A stretch of 64,000 nt of DNA. Origin: Dendrolimus kikuchii (Eukaryota > Arthropoda > Insecta > Lepidoptera > Lasiocampidae). Position 1 is the first letter of the stretch; each line of letters opens with the position of its first letter. Both the position numbers and the translations under genes were made by a program. The stretch is taken from assembly GCA_019925095.2 (NCBI GenBank), contig CM034392.1, forward strand, positions 8,320,887-8,384,886. Direction: 5' to 3'. Under the pieces are notes generated by a model, which saw nothing but the letters and a program-made list of their open reading frames with translations, was not told the origin of the DNA and ran no database searches. This document shows, piece by piece, positions 31,721-43,636 of the stretch.

Positions 31721-32074
31721 GGATGTGTGTGTGTGCAGTTCACATGCAGTAGAAGTGAAACTTCAGCGAATATACTCACAGATAATTCTTTTCTAACTTT
31801 AGTAATATCCGTCAACACATTATAATTCAAAATAAACTTCTTAAGTATCATTTACAATTTTTCACTGTTTTAGACTAAAAAATATTATTATCAGTTTTAT
31901 TTCGGTCTAAATTGGATCATCGGTCTTTTTGTCTCTCTAATCTGTGCTGCACAATGAAAAACTCGTATCTCGTTCTCTCGCAGGCTTAGTCCAAAAATAA
32001 AATTTATGTGTTTATCTCTTTTTAGTGTCGCTATTTCGTTTCAATGAGTTTCTAATCACAGCGATTCTAAGAAG
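31721..32074. other. Unassigned, no gene seen
   Basis: AT-rich with no recognised feature. Confidence 0.35.
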
Positions 32075-32238
32075 TTTCCGTTCAAAAATGTTATATATGT
32101 ATATTACTAAATTTTGTGGAAAAGATCACTTTCTAGTGATAAGACTGTCCATTACATTGTCAAGTAGGTACATATATGTCTTTGTAACGCTATTTTTGAT
32201 ATATAATAAAAGAGTTGTCTATCTTATGTGTATTCTTG
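32075..32238 (+). mobile_element. LINE 3' UTR fragment (family I), copy 3
   Basis: GAAAAGATCACTTTCTAGTG, ATAAGACTGTCC and ATATAATAAAAGAGTTG align with the family blocks of 27655-27868. No protein part is present. Confidence 0.5.
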
Positions 32239-33317
32239 TAGCTCATGCATCTTAAAACCCGACAACGTTCCGTTTTGTTTACAAACTGACAGAGCAGTTA
32301 TCGATTGTGCAGGCGGGAAACTTTTATGAATTAACCGTCAAACAAGTAAAGAAGAACAATGAAAAAACAAACTCTTCAAACAAAAATCGATGACAATCTG
32401 GGCCAAAAACTTCGTAGAAGTTCGCCGGCAAAAAGATTTATATACTTATAAAAAAAGTGAACGGGAAAAAGAAGTTTTGGAAAAACTTTAAATTGCGACC
32501 TTGAACCGAGTGAACTTTGTTTCAGATTACTATTAGTGATGTTGAAGACGGAAAGTTTTTAATGGAAGGGGTCGAGGAACCGCTGAATGAAGTCTTCGTG
32601 TCATAAATATTACAAGTAATATTTTGATTTTAACGAAAGTAACACACGTTCACAGCGGCACTGAGTTATCTGTATGTTCCATTCCTGCGGTACCAATGAC
32701 CATTGTGGCGGCACGAGACTTATTGAGCCCCGTAACGTTTTGGAAACTAAAATCCTTTTTTTGGTTTATATATAAAATAGTTTATGGATTTTTGTTTTGT
32801 ATTATGCGGTACTAGTTAAAGGTAACCCCGCATTAAGGTAAGTTTACCTCGGAACTCTGGCTTAACAGCACATGTCAGATATATACTCATCGTTTTTTTT
32901 ACACTGAGCCAAATTGAAGTTACGCCCTCCGTACCACAGAGAAGTATAAATGTATTTCTTAGCCCCACTGCAAGTGAAACACGGTCGGGGCGACTTAGAC
33001 CCCATTTTGCAGTGAACGAGTTAAGTATGTTGCACATTTTATGTTCAAAATAGGTACGATGAACCAGGGATCGATCGCGAATGGGTGGCAAGTGCGCCCG
33101 GCTGCGGTTGACGTCAAACTTTTGGGTCGGTTTTAATGAAACAATTCCGTAACTTCAGTGAATTTGGGTCATTGTGTACTACACTTATGCGTAACGCTCG
33201 TGAACACACGGCACGGATTTCATTTGATTATGTTCAGATATAATTTCATTTGCAGATAAACGCCATGAATACTAAGAAATAATTACAGGTTTGTATGTAT
33301 TTTAGCTTGATTACACA
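32239..33317. other. Unassigned, no gene seen
   Basis: Moderately GC-richer at 32260-32420. Frames of 63 and 91 codons have no recognisable family. Confidence 0.4.
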
Positions 33318-33620
33318 CCGCACCGCTCACTGAATCGTGGTAGCAGTGGCGTCTCAAATGACGCGAGTTGGAATCCTGGCCGGAAAGCATGCACTGCTTA
33401 GACAGTATGCTGACCTAACGTGCATATTGTAACAATTACCACGTGCTGATAGTGAAGGAAAGCATCGTGATGACTCTCACTTTGAGATGACCGACATCTC
33501 GAACCTACCATGCTGCCTTGTAGAAGTTTAGCAGGAGAACGGTCAGTATACCCATACTATTCGTTCCTCTGCCCCCCATAAATGGGAAGGCCAGAGGTGC
33601 CCAGCAGTGGGGGGTTATGG
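33318..33620 (+). mobile_element. tRNA-like SINE with LINE-type tail
   Basis: The head has TCGTGGTAGCAGTGGCGTC (A-box-like) and GAGTTGGAATCCTGGCCGG (B-box-like). ACCACGTGCTGATAGTGAAGG lies in the body. At 33585-33610 the phrase CCAGAGGTGCCCAGCAGTGG resembles LINE 3' ends. Related copies: 22775-22940 and, in reverse, 42050-42155. Confidence 0.5.
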
Positions 33621-34919
33621 GTTGCTACCGCACCGGTTGCTTTCGCCTAGGCGTTCTTCTCCATGTCTTTGTCTTCGTTCTTTTACGTAAATTGTATTAA
33701 TAATAGTTCTCTTCAATATCTTAGGAATTTGCATTAGGCCCCCGGTAGAGGTATTCCAGACGCACTACGATCTCGGGTTTACAAAATTCCTTTGAGGCCA
33801 GCAGCTCATCGATAACACGTGTTGTGCATATATTCGTAAATGACAGTTACCACTTTCCATCAGATGGCCTGTCAATCTACGTGTTGTGATCTGTAGGGGT
33901 GTCTTAATGAGTGGTGCGTCTATGATGGTTGAAATGATGGTCTATGATGGATGGAGAGAGCCCGTGGCCCTATCGCCATGCAGGAGCTAGGCTCTACCGC
34001 TGGAGAGGGGAGTACAAAATAGGACGACAAATGTTGTACCCTAGATGTAATTTATTGCTTAATTAATTTAACATTAAACTTAAGACTATATATACAGAAA
34101 TTTTAACTGCTACGTGAAAATATGTAAAACCTAAACATGTTCTCAGATGCATCTCCGAAGGTTTTCTGTTTTCTGTCCTGACAGATTTTGGCACGTACAT
34201 GGACTACTCGATTTTAAACTTGATAATTATGTAGCAATAAATTTTTCCATGTACGTGATATGATCATAGCTATAAAAATATATAAATAAGAACTAAATTC
34301 TATGAGGACGACCAAATACTGGCTAAACCATTTGATAGAAAAAAATCGCGTTTGATAACCGATAAAACGCAGCTTTGATTAGAAGTGAATCTAAACCTAT
34401 TATTCTAACAGAAGTATAAAAACACTTGTAAAACAATGTTCCATAAACATTTCCATCTAAAAAGCGTTTAAACGAGACTGCTTCGTCAATTGTAACATCG
34501 TTTCCTTTATTAACTGTTAACTAGGACCGGGTATTTATGTAAATTGTTATTGCTTTTTTAAGAAAAACCTCGTTCGACACGTCCCGGGCTCCGTCCGTTA
34601 TTACTGGAGCACTGCGCTTAGCCCCGCTCGGGTCACAATGGGATTTTGAAGGTAAATAAGTCTTTAAAAGAGGAATAAGTAAATTAGAAGCGACAAGATA
34701 GGAATCTCCCCTATTTTTTCCAAAGGTTGGGGCGACAAAAAAAGTGATCGCCTTGAATCACCGCGGCTGGGGAAGTATGGAAGACGTTTTGTTTTAGTTT
34801 TGATAGTATCTTCAAATGCACAGATTTGAATAACTGGTTTTAATACTGAAACCTTCCATGATAGTAATGTTGATATTAGACGGATCTACCAAATTGAATC
34901 AATTTGCTTGAAAGGCATA
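33621..34919. other. Unassigned; small retroposon tail at 33819-33880
   Basis: GACAGTTACCACTTTCCATC with AGATGGCCTGTC is a degraded copy of the family A 3' module. Islands near 33920-34020 and 34560-34650 are GC-richer but show no gene. Confidence 0.4.
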
Positions 34920-35092
34920 TTCAAATTCAAATTCAAAAGTTTCTATTCAAAATAAGTTCCACTGGGGAACACTTTTTGAAGGTCATACATATAAGTTAAA
35001 ACTTAATTTTATTTCCTATTCTATGTACACCGTTTCGCAACGTGTTATTGCTGTTCAGGAGAAGCACCGATAAGAAACTGGTCAGCAACACG
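34920..35092 (+). repeat. Dispersed repeat family B, copy 2
   Basis: ATTCAAATTCAAATTCAAAA, AAGTTCCACTGGGGAACAC, AGGTCATACATATAAGTT and AAGAAACTGGTCAGCAACA match copy 1 (228-366) in order. It adds CCGTTTCGCAACGTGTTAT, seen also in copy 3. Confidence 0.7.
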
Positions 35093-35415
35093 TCTAACTA
35101 AAAAAAAATGAAGTGTAACTTCTTTAGAATTCTTGTGATTTGAAACTCGATGAAACGAAAAAGCGACACCAAAAAGGAGATAAACACATAAATCTATAGG
35201 ACTAAGACTGCGAGAGAATGAGATATAATATATTATATTTAATAATTTAAACACTATGATCATATAGATAGAGTTGGAAATGTTTTGAAGTTTTTCGTTA
35301 ATACTTCAAATTTTGTTTTTTAAAGTTTATATATATTATAAATATATAATATATGAAATGTGACGTCATGAAATTTAGATCCCTCCCATCCCTTGTCACG
35401 GTTTATGTGCCTTCT

Positions 35416-35532
35416 CTGGATATTTTCAGAAGGAACTGTATTTTTATGACTCTTCTTATTTATAACTCTTTGCCAACTGACATTATACGTGTACCTGGAA
35501 GAAAATTCAGTGTGGTCTCAAAAAATAGATGA
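35416..35532 (+). pseudogene. LINE reverse-transcriptase ORF, last ~38 codons
   Basis: The frame reads LDIFRRNCIFMTLLIYNSLP, then TDIIRVPGRKFSVV and stops at TGA (35530-35532). The Y-N-S-L-P core followed by a basic F-x-x-x-x-K stretch is the usual C-terminus of CR1/Jockey-type ORF2. Everything upstream is lost. Confidence 0.5.
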
Positions 35533-35799
35533 TCAAAGAGTGTTTCTATACTGTAGATGAATTTTTAAAAAAGGGCTTGTCGTTATTATCGATATGAGAA
35601 AGCTTAGTAATTTATTTGTTAATGTTTTTTTTTGAGATAAATTATAAATATCTGCATTTGCAATTTATTACTAAAGCTTAGTTGACATGTTTCTAAATTA
35701 AAATATTAATGTTAATTTAATTTTAGTATTAAAGTTATTTTGTATATCACTATGCGGTAGAATGTACTGTGCATCTATAATTGTATAACATCTGTATAA

Positions 35800-35935
35800 A
35801 CTACTTTCTCGCAAATAAGATAAAAGATATTGATTGATTGATTCATTGCAAAGATGCATATTTCTTGTCAAACCAATAGGCAGCATTATCGCTTAAAGCG
35901 ATTTCTTCCAGGCAACCTAACTTATAAAGAATTAA
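35800..35935 (-). mobile_element. LINE 3' UTR fragment (family I), copy 4
   Basis: On the minus strand it reads TTGCCTGGAAGAAATCGC, TTAAGCGATAATGCTGCC and ends in ATCAATCAATCAA. That is the family order with a simple-repeat tail. Confidence 0.65.
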
Positions 35936-36757
35936 TAGTTGATGTGGCGATTTAGGTGGTACAGAAAACGAAGATTTTAGAAAAAATGGCGAAGCGTACT
36001 CATTAGTCACGTTATTTTAAGGAAATTGTTAATAATAATACGTGTATATTGTACCACGACTCAGATTATGTTAGCCTAAAATATAAGTGGACGTACATTT
36101 TAGTTTTCTAAGGTTTAAACATGATGGGATATAAAATTTTAACAACGTCCATTTCCTTACTAAGTTTGTCCGTAAAAAGGCATTTTAGGGCGAGTGGTGC
36201 GACACTCTACCGGTATCATAACAGCTGCTTCCAGCGATACCTTCTTATTAAGCCATCGGTCCGCCTCAGAACCTCTGCCTTGTCGTTCGCCATTATACCT
36301 GCTCATGTTTTTAAATTATAATCTGCAGATGGATGACGGAAAAGCCAATTAAGGCTGTATGGGCTGCGACACGAAAAAATAAAATTTAAATATTTATCTA
36401 TAACGCTGCTAACGTAATGAGATACGTAGGTAAATAAATAACGTAGCAGTTTTATACACTTTACAATCCCTATTAATATATTTTAAAAGTTTGTTTTAAG
36501 ATCTTAACATACAAACAGATCTTCATAAAATTTGGTTTAAATTGATAGATATTTGTGGCTTTCAGTGTAGAAACTCTAGGCTCATGGGGTCTTTAAGCTT
36601 ATCGAGACCTAACAACATGTTTGATAGAAGTCTCACGTGACTAAAGGGCTGGCCTACACTTAGGGCAACGCATTACCGCTGCCGCTGAGGAAATGCGATC
36701 AGCCTTTTAGGAACATCCGACGGCGATTATGTATTACGGTTAATTTTAATTTTTGTA
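35936..36757. other. Unassigned, no gene seen
   Basis: A slightly GC-richer segment at 36650-36740. The 66-codon frame at 36121 has no recognisable family. Confidence 0.4.
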
Positions 36758-37034
36758 TCTATACTAATATTATAGAAAGGAAAGATTTGTATTTTTATAC
36801 TTTTGTATGTTTGTAACGAATAAAATCAAAAACTACGGGACCGATTTCAAAAATCCTTTCACCAACATGACTGCTACATATGATTAATATAGGCTTTATA
36901 AAAATTAGGGATCCCTACTAAATCTTCAATGATGTAACCCATCAATGTAAAAAAAATAATTGGCGCTGGAATCGGGTTCCAGATTTTTATTTTTTCAGGG
37001 CAGGACAACGTTTGCGGAGAGCGCCAGTATAGTA
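36758..37034 (+). mobile_element. Helitron-like repeat family R, copy 3
   Basis: It starts TCTATACTAATATTATAG after an A and contains AAAACTACGGGACCGATTTC. It ends CAGGGCAGGACAACGTTTGC near a degraded CAGTATAG, where related copies have CAGCTAGT. Confidence 0.55.
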
Positions 37035-38339
37035 TTATATATATGTAGTTTATTTTTAGTGCCTAATTTTATTTTAATTAGTTTAATTTTAGTGATATAA
37101 AAGTTTGTAAAAGATTAATAAATCAATCTCAGTAAACAATTGTTAGAAAAAGATAAGATACGACATTCTATTATAATAATATATTAGATACATATATTCT
37201 TTCACTGCTTACTTCCACTTGTCTATCATTACCAATAAACTAGAAACGAGAGCTCCGGCAAAATTAAGTAGTTTTATTTAATTACTAAATAATAATACAA
37301 TTAAAATAACAGAAACCAAACATTGCGTTCTTTAAAAAAGTATGAAGAGAAGTTGTTGACCTGTGTCTGTGAGAACTCATTCTTATGACAAGAGCTTGTA
37401 AGAAAATACGTTATTCTCGTGATTAAACCGGTATATGCCACATTAAAATTAAACGTTTGCTTTATAAAATTTAGATAATCTTGTAGGGTCCAAATTAGCT
37501 TCGTTTGCCGAAGGGCTGTCTGAATATGACAGCCGTCAAAATATTCTCATTTCAAATGAGTTAATTTCTTTCAGTTTTCCCGCATTTTCCTGTATCAAAT
37601 GATGTCAGTATGGATAATACTTAGGATGTCAGTGACGTAAGTATTGTAAAATTTTGTGTTTGAAATATAAAAATATTATATTATTAATTTTTGAATTTAG
37701 CTATTAATTTGCTGCGAACTTTATTATCAAGCAAAAGTTTTGAATAAATTAATAATAATTATTATAATTCATATTAAAGTAAAATACAAAATTTTCTATC
37801 TATAGTATAACCGGGAAAAATATAAATTTCGGATGGTGAACATTTAACATTTAAATGAGTTAAATAAATGAACATTTAAATGAGGGTTACATTTTGTTTT
37901 CAGTGTACATAGCCGTGTGCATTATAGTTAGTGAGGCATTGAAAAATCATAACTATTTTTCTTAATGACTTTTATATTTAAAGCAATAGGTGGCGAAACA
38001 GTAACTTCCTACGTAGTGAAATTGAGTCCTCCTTCCCTCCTGTAACTTTAAAACTACGAGGTGAAAAATTCAAAAAGAAACTTGTAGAGGCCAAGAACTT
38101 AATTTCACCGAAAATTTATTTGGACAATATCCGTTGAGTAGTTTTTCAGATATGGAGTATTCTTAGAATTATGTACTCAATCAGTGCACGTTTGTCAACT
38201 TTACGGACCCCTTTATAGTTCGTGGACTATTACTTATTTACCCGATTTTTTTTTGCAATTACCTGCGTGTTTAATATACGTATTATGTCACAGAGATAAG
38301 TATTTCCCTTCGGCGATTAGAAATATAATTTAGAAGTAA
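37035..38339. other. Unassigned AT-rich DNA with old repeat G (38000-38230)
   Basis: ATATCCGTTGAGTAGTTTTT with AAAATTTATTTGG upstream matches 51230-51280. A 14-bp block AACATTTAAATGAG is repeated at 37846 and 37871. No gene seen. Confidence 0.4.
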
Positions 38340-38690
38340 GTTTCGTAACAGTCCCCTAGCGCAGGCCAGAGTGGAGTAAAGTCTGAAAATGATCTTGCAA
38401 AGTGTAGGCCGCCATCGTTCCCCGACGCCGCCTCGGGGCTCCAAGGCGTGCTGCGCCGATACAGAGTTTAAGAGTTATGCAAATGTTATGGACAACAAAA
38501 AAGTTAATGTCAATGATAAGTGCGGCCTCGTGGGGACGATCGCGAGCACTTCGCGTTTCTTACTAAGGCCTGTCGCGCCCCGTTCCTTATTTGTGCCGGC
38601 ACTGCCATTGTGCATCCCCCTTAATTTAGCTTGTTATTTTGCAAGTCATTGCCACGGTGTTTATTGTTCAATGGTGTAAAAATGGAAAAT
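38340..38690. promoter_or_regulatory. GC-richer candidate regulatory island
   Basis: A sharp rise in GC and CpG content compared with both flanks. It has an octamer ATGCAAAT at 38477-38484 and no resemblance to the dispersed repeats. A 96-codon frame (38389-38679) spans it but has no recognisable domain, so coding is possible but not supported. Confidence 0.25.
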
Positions 38691-40009
38691 TCTGTACATC
38701 TAGTTAATATTTTTTCTTAGCAAGTTACCTTTCAAGACTTCCGAAGCCATTTTGCTTTAAATAGAACCCTTGTGTTTTCATCATGTCCGTCCGTCTATCT
38801 GTATGCTTCTTTGTATGTCACCGTAAATTTTCTACGAAATGAATAGGTCCATGTCGAATATATTTAACAGTAAAATCAGTCACGCGCGAAGCAACTAAAA
38901 ATTAGTAGTGGTCGGTATATTTTGAATTGGGGATTGGATTCTTTATCAATGCATAGTTTTGTAAGATATTGCTTGTCAAATATTCGAAAAACATTATTTA
39001 TTTGTTTAAAACAATCAATGGCGAGATATAATAGCTTTGATTGATGATGATTAGATTTTTAATCTTAATTAATAATAAATATTTGATACCGTGAAAAGTG
39101 AATAAGAAACTAATCACAATTTTGTAATGTAGCATTTATTGACATTTTAACTTAAAATCGTTTATTAACCTAAAGCTTAAAAAAGAAATAAAACGTTTAT
39201 TTGCCTAACGCGACACTAACAAAATATATAGTCGGTACTCTGTATATAGCTGTGTCAAAAGATAATGATCCACCACAGCACCTCTGAGTTTACATATATT
39301 ACCTGAAGACCCGTATAAAATATTATTTAATTTAGTCATAGCAATAACATCTGGAATAAAAAATAATACAAAAAATGTTTAACTTAAACTTAAGCTTTTG
39401 ACATTGATCAGAAAATAAAAAGCTAAAGCTATAAATGTTATAAGGCCGCGTTTGACTGTAAATCTTAAAAATACGCCGTGAAAGCTTACCCCATCTACTT
39501 ATCAAATCTCAAAGGTACAATCGTCGTTTTGCCATCTGATTATTCTCGAGCGGCGTCTAGTGTCTGTAAAAGTGTTTGAGTGGAGAGGTAGAATGAGGAT
39601 CTGGTTCCGAATGGGGGACCGCACGGATCCCATTAAGACTGCGGAGTAATGCAGGTGTCTCAGCGCGGAAGCTTAGCGAAAGTCAACGAACTTTGCTAAC
39701 TAGTGCCATTAGGATGTCAAGTCTTTTTAGTAGTGTACGATTTTTTTTAACAAAAATATTAATATTTAACATATAAACAAAATAACATCAACCTACGAAA
39801 CATTCACTTCTGGATTACAGGACTTTCTGTTTCAGGGAAAAGGATGGTTTACCGATTGTCGGATAGGACTCTTGAGTAACCTCGTAATTTTTTATCACCG
39901 TGAACGCGTGGTAATTGTAAATAAAACACACTATGATACAGGAAAATGTCGAAGAGATTATTGTGTCAGCAATTTTTATTTCGTAGAATAGTTAGTTACA
40001 AAAGGCTAT
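38691..40009. other. Unassigned, no gene seen
   Basis: AT-rich. A moderately GC-richer part lies at 39500-39700. Nothing recognised. Confidence 0.4.
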
Positions 40010-40635
40010 ACTCACGAATTGATCCCATTATTACAATGTCAGGATCTGATAAGTGGATTTCAGGGAAATCCAGAGTAACCATTACTTATTGAAGAACGTT
40101 TGCGCCTAAATTCTTCGAGAAAAGCTTGTATACGCGTGTAGCTATTACATTTTCTACAGGCGCTTAATTTTTAATATGCATGTTACGTGATTTCTTTGTC
40201 AATTCTGGATCGATTTTGAACTTTTTTCTTTATTAGTAAATATATACTCCCGAGGCGATTCCATGGCTACCAAGTCAGGCTTTGATGAGTGGATCCTAGA
40301 GAAATCGAGACTAACTCTAATTACAAAATGCCGAGTGCCTATATTTTTCAAAAAAAAAGCTTGTTTGTATACGCGTGCCAGTATTACAATTTCTACAGCC
40401 GCTTAATTTTGTTGTAGGCATGTTACGCAATTTGCCCTTCACTTGTGGACCAATTTTCAATACGTTTCTTTTAAACTCCCGAGATGGTCGCATAGTCCCC
40501 AAGTCAATATTTGATTTATGGATCGCAAGGAAATCGAGAGCAATCCTTGTTGAAGAACATATACACCGAAGAGTGAGATGGCAAATGTTTATACGCGTGC
40601 CAGTTTATACAATTAATACAGGTGCTTAATAATTA
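40010..40635. repeat. Degenerate tandem repeat, period ~226-236 bp, ~2.6 units
   Basis: Unit 1 runs 40021-40256, unit 2 40257-40482 and partial unit 3 40483-40635. Recurring landmarks are GTATACGCGTG at about 40129 and 40369 with TATACGCGTG at 40590. CTACAGGCGCTTAATTTT, CTACAGCCGCTTAATTTT and TACAGGTGCTTAAT recur, as does the GGATC/GGATT...AAATC(G/C)AGA phrase. A reverse fragment lies at 53031-53103. No coding sense. Confidence 0.8.
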
Positions 40636-40699
40636 GCTCTAAAGCTATTGAAGTATTTGCGCTACTAAAAAGTAAAAAAATATATTTTTATAACAGAAA

Positions 40700-40765
40700 C
40701 AAAACCGACTTTTTGACAAGAAAAGACCGACAAGATTTTGTAGAAAGAAGTCGGTTAAATATTTA
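40700..40765. repeat. Family F fragment
   Basis: AAAACCGACTTTTTGACAAG and TTTGTAGAAAGAAGTCGGTT resemble the ends and arm of the 29679-30281 element. Confidence 0.45.
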
Positions 40766-41489
40766 TTTTTTGGTTAATGTGAAATCAGTTTTGTTTTTGT
40801 TAAAGATTTTTTTTTGTATATAAAGAAGTTCCTAGTTTAAGAAAAATATTACTTTACTGTAATTATATTTAACTGTAAGGTATATATAATACGAACCCAT
40901 ACTTATCTGTCGAAAATGGCTGTGATATACATAGACAGATGAACATTAGACAACTGCAACTAGACATGAAAATTTTATAGGAGTTCTGTTTGTGCCAAAA
41001 TTACTATGGAATTATATATGCAAAATTTCCGATTCGTAGCAGTTGTATAACCGATGAAAGGTTTTTCTTTCGGAGAGGAAATTTCTCTCTAAGTCGTGTA
41101 TTACTTACATTTCAACAACCCGTGTAGTATAGTGTATATGACTAGGATTTTTATGGTTCTGAAAAAGTAAAGCGGTAGAACTTTTAAGATATTTTTAACA
41201 ATTTGTCTGAAAGAAACAAATTTTTAACATATTGGGTAATTTCAAACAAATATTTTTTTAAAGATTTTCTAGCCACATAACGAGAACAGTGGGTGTTTGT
41301 GACCTCTATAGAAATTTTCATTGTGTGTGCTGGTTTACAATTGTCATATTTAATATACTTCGAATGAGAAGCAAATTGTGTCTGCAAGGTTACAATCAAG
41401 TTTCACTGTAACAAGTCCCATATCCTGTACTAACATAACTTCGTTGCTCCATATACAAAGTTGCGAGTCCTAGATATCGATTTTCCCCA
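40766..41489. other. Unassigned; old repeat G at 41150-41400
   Basis: TTTTATGGTTCTG, TCTAGCCACATAACGAGAAC, GTGACCTCTATAGAAATTTT and the G-family spacing match 51300-51370 and 13450-13500. No gene seen. Confidence 0.4.
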
Positions 41490-41770
41490 GAGCACATCAC
41501 ATCCTTAATCTTAAGTAGCGTTCCGTAGGTGAAGTTTTACATGCAAATGAATTAATTCTTCGCGTCGCGAGTGTTCGCGGTGCATCGGCGGAGGCGATGC
41601 CTCGTTGCATTTATAATGTGAGTTCATTACCTCGCCAGGGCTCGAGTCTAGCTCCAACTAATGGGTTTGGAAGAACGTTCGCTTCAATTATGAGTGGGAT
41701 ATTAAATCGGTAGCTATCTGCGGGTACATGTGTAGACGCTGAGCGCGCGCTTGTTTTGCCGCGAACTTAT
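41490..41770. promoter_or_regulatory. GC-richer candidate regulatory island
   Basis: An octamer ATGCAAAT (41541-41548) overlaps GAATTAATTC. A CpG-rich stretch (GCGTCGCGAGTGTTCGCGG) follows. No coding frame or dispersed repeat is visible. Enhancer status is inference. Confidence 0.3.
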
Positions 41771-42049
41771 ATTACTATTAAAATATTTCTCTAAAAATGA
41801 ATACCCGTTTTACATTGTTTTAAAGTCTCATATTATGATCTAATAATGAACAAAAATCTGATGTTTAAATAAATATTGATGTCTCACTGTGGCCATATAG
41901 TCTCCATAAGAATAGATGGTGTATTTAACACACTTGTTTAAGGTGGATTGGCGCGTAACACGTATTGGTTATATTGATATGTTTTTTCCTCATAATGATC
42001 CTTGACCGTCATGCGTCAGCATGTTTTAATAGTGACAATATGAATATCA
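41771..42049. other. Unassigned
   Basis: Nothing recognised. Confidence 0.35.
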
Positions 42050-42155
42050 AACCACGAACGCTAAGCAGTGCATGCTTTTTGTCAGAAGTCAAATTTGTAA
42101 CATTTGTATGAGATGTGGATATTTCATCCATTGCGCTACCACGACTTCCTGTAAC
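42050..42155 (-). mobile_element. SINE copy in reverse
   Basis: On the minus strand, GTCGTGGTAGCGCAATGG (A-box-like) precedes AAGCATGCACTGCTTAG, as in 33335-33400. The B-box region is eroded. Confidence 0.45.
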
Positions 42156-42260
42156 TTAGATTAGGTATATGACACATGCTGCAAATAATTTCTAACATTA
42201 TATAAAATAGCCTTTATCATATTCCTTTTAAAATATTATGACATAAATAACTTTAATTAC

Positions 42261-42440
42261 AAATTTTCAATCATCAGATAACAGTTATGAGTCGAATACA
42301 ATATAATCTGAGGGAAGAGGGAATTCAAAAGTGAAACCATTCAAATGTTTTATTCACGCAACTGATATTTTAAATTTTTTCATGTTATACTTTATTCTAT
42401 GAATAACTTATATCTGGTAACTGCCAAATCGGTCCTTAAA
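42261..42440 (+). mobile_element. MITE family E, copy 2
   Basis: TTTTCAATCATCAGATAACA at the left. GTTTTATTCACGCAACTGAT and TCATGTTATACTTTATTCTA match copy 1 in order. A degraded right inverted end (TTATATCTGGTAACTG) is present. Confidence 0.7.
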
Positions 42441-42599
42441 CAATAATTAATTTGCTATTTGACTCCTTTTACTTTACAAAATTGTGACATTATACCTTTG
42501 TAGACTTGTAGAAATCTATGAGGCAGCGCCGTTGTAAGATGATAGTATAAAGTAGGTATTTCAATTTATTTCACTGATATTATTTGATTAGCAGTTGGA

Positions 42600-42789
42600 T
42601 TAGAGTGGACACCGCGTGTTGACAAACGTAGCGTAGGACGCCCTCCATTCCGGTGGACTGATGACCTGTGCAAGTTCGCCGGCGGGGGCTGGGTGAGTAA
42701 GACGGGAGACCGCGATATGTGGCGCAAACTTGGGGAGGTCCACGTCCAGCAGTGGCCAGGGACCGGCCAAAGAAGAAGATTTGATTAGT
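42600..42789 (+). pseudogene. Non-LTR retrotransposon ORF C-terminus (WTDDL type)
   Basis: The open frame reads LEWTPRVDKRSVGRPPFRW, TDDLCKFAGGGWVSKTGDRD and MWRKLGEVHVQQWPG, and stops at TAG (42789-42787). It is the usual basic tail after the RT domain in Jockey/RTE-like elements (R-P-R...G-R-P...R-W-T-D-D...W...D-R...W). Truncated at the 5' side. A family A fragment follows within 25 bp. Confidence 0.7.
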
Positions 42790-42810
42790 GGTATTACTGT
42801 AGATTTTAGT

Positions 42811-42878
42811 ACAGCAAATAGGTTGCCGGCCACCCAATAGAAAACAATTACCGTCGCCTATGACATTTACAACACAAG
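42811..42878 (-). mobile_element. Family A retroposon fragment, copy 6
   Basis: ACAGCAAATAGGTTGCCGGC, then AACAATTACCGTCGCCTATG and ACATTTACAACACAAGAT align with the A-tailed third of the element. The rest is absent. Confidence 0.5.
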
Positions 42879-43473
42879 ATATTACGATCATTCTATCAGC
42901 CTCATGAGGATTTTATGATTGCCACCTTAATTTGAAAGCTAATATTTTAAAATAAATTATGCCTCAGGCAGCAAAATTGGAAGAAATAGAAGCTTTGGAG
43001 CCGTTAAAGGAGTTCAACACACTCAAGGTGGCTTGTTAGAAGAAAAAGGACATTCCCCTTAAATTTTCAAGAGGTGTTCGTTTCGTTGAACATATTTTCC
43101 TTGAGGCGCTGTAGGCGCGTGTGCATTTTTAATTTTAATACCCACTCAACTGTAGATGACGCGTTGAATTTTTACTGAACCGGGCACTTTCTGTCTTATT
43201 AACCGAGGGCGGGTTAATTGTGAAACAAGCTTAACTAGTGCCGACGGTGGACGCGTTTTAAAGTGTTACGTGCTTTCGTTAACAAGGTTACTTATTTTAT
43301 GTATGTAATTTTCTCTACAAAATGATTACGAACATCAAAGACTCTTAAAAATACTGTGAAAGTATTGTAATTATTTTATCCTTGTGTAATGGTGTGGTAT
43401 TTCGATATATTTATACGACTGTTACACATAATTACATGTTTTTCGTTTAATTTTTCATTATCGTATTATAGGT
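42879..43473. other. Unassigned; GC-richer at 43080-43270
   Basis: GGGCGGGTTAATTGTG and neighbouring CpG-rich sequence could be regulatory. No gene or repeat recognised. Confidence 0.35.
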
Positions 43474-43636
43474 AAGTTGTGTTCCGGCATTAGTGACCAG
43501 GTTCCAGTCTCCCTTAAGAGAGCAGCAGCGCATTTGTAGCACCTTTGGTGTTGCAATTGTCCATAGTCGATGGTAACCGCTTTCCATCAAGTGGGCCGTC
43601 TGCCTGTCTGCTGAACTCCTGCAATAAAAAAATTAA
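43474..43636 (+). mobile_element. Family A retroposon, copy 7 (5'-truncated)
   Basis: AGTTGTGTTCCGGCATTAGT to GAACTCCTGCAATAAAAAAA; well preserved and lacking the GC-rich first half, as expected from incomplete reverse transcription. Confidence 0.8.

Noticed and set aside
33318..33400. Possible tRNA gene
   Set aside because: Only loose A- and B-box similarity; no acceptor stem or anticodon arm can be drawn, and relatives are dispersed.
40010..40635. CRISPR-like array
   Set aside because: Units are ~230 bp, degenerate and not spacer-separated; the genome is clearly animal.
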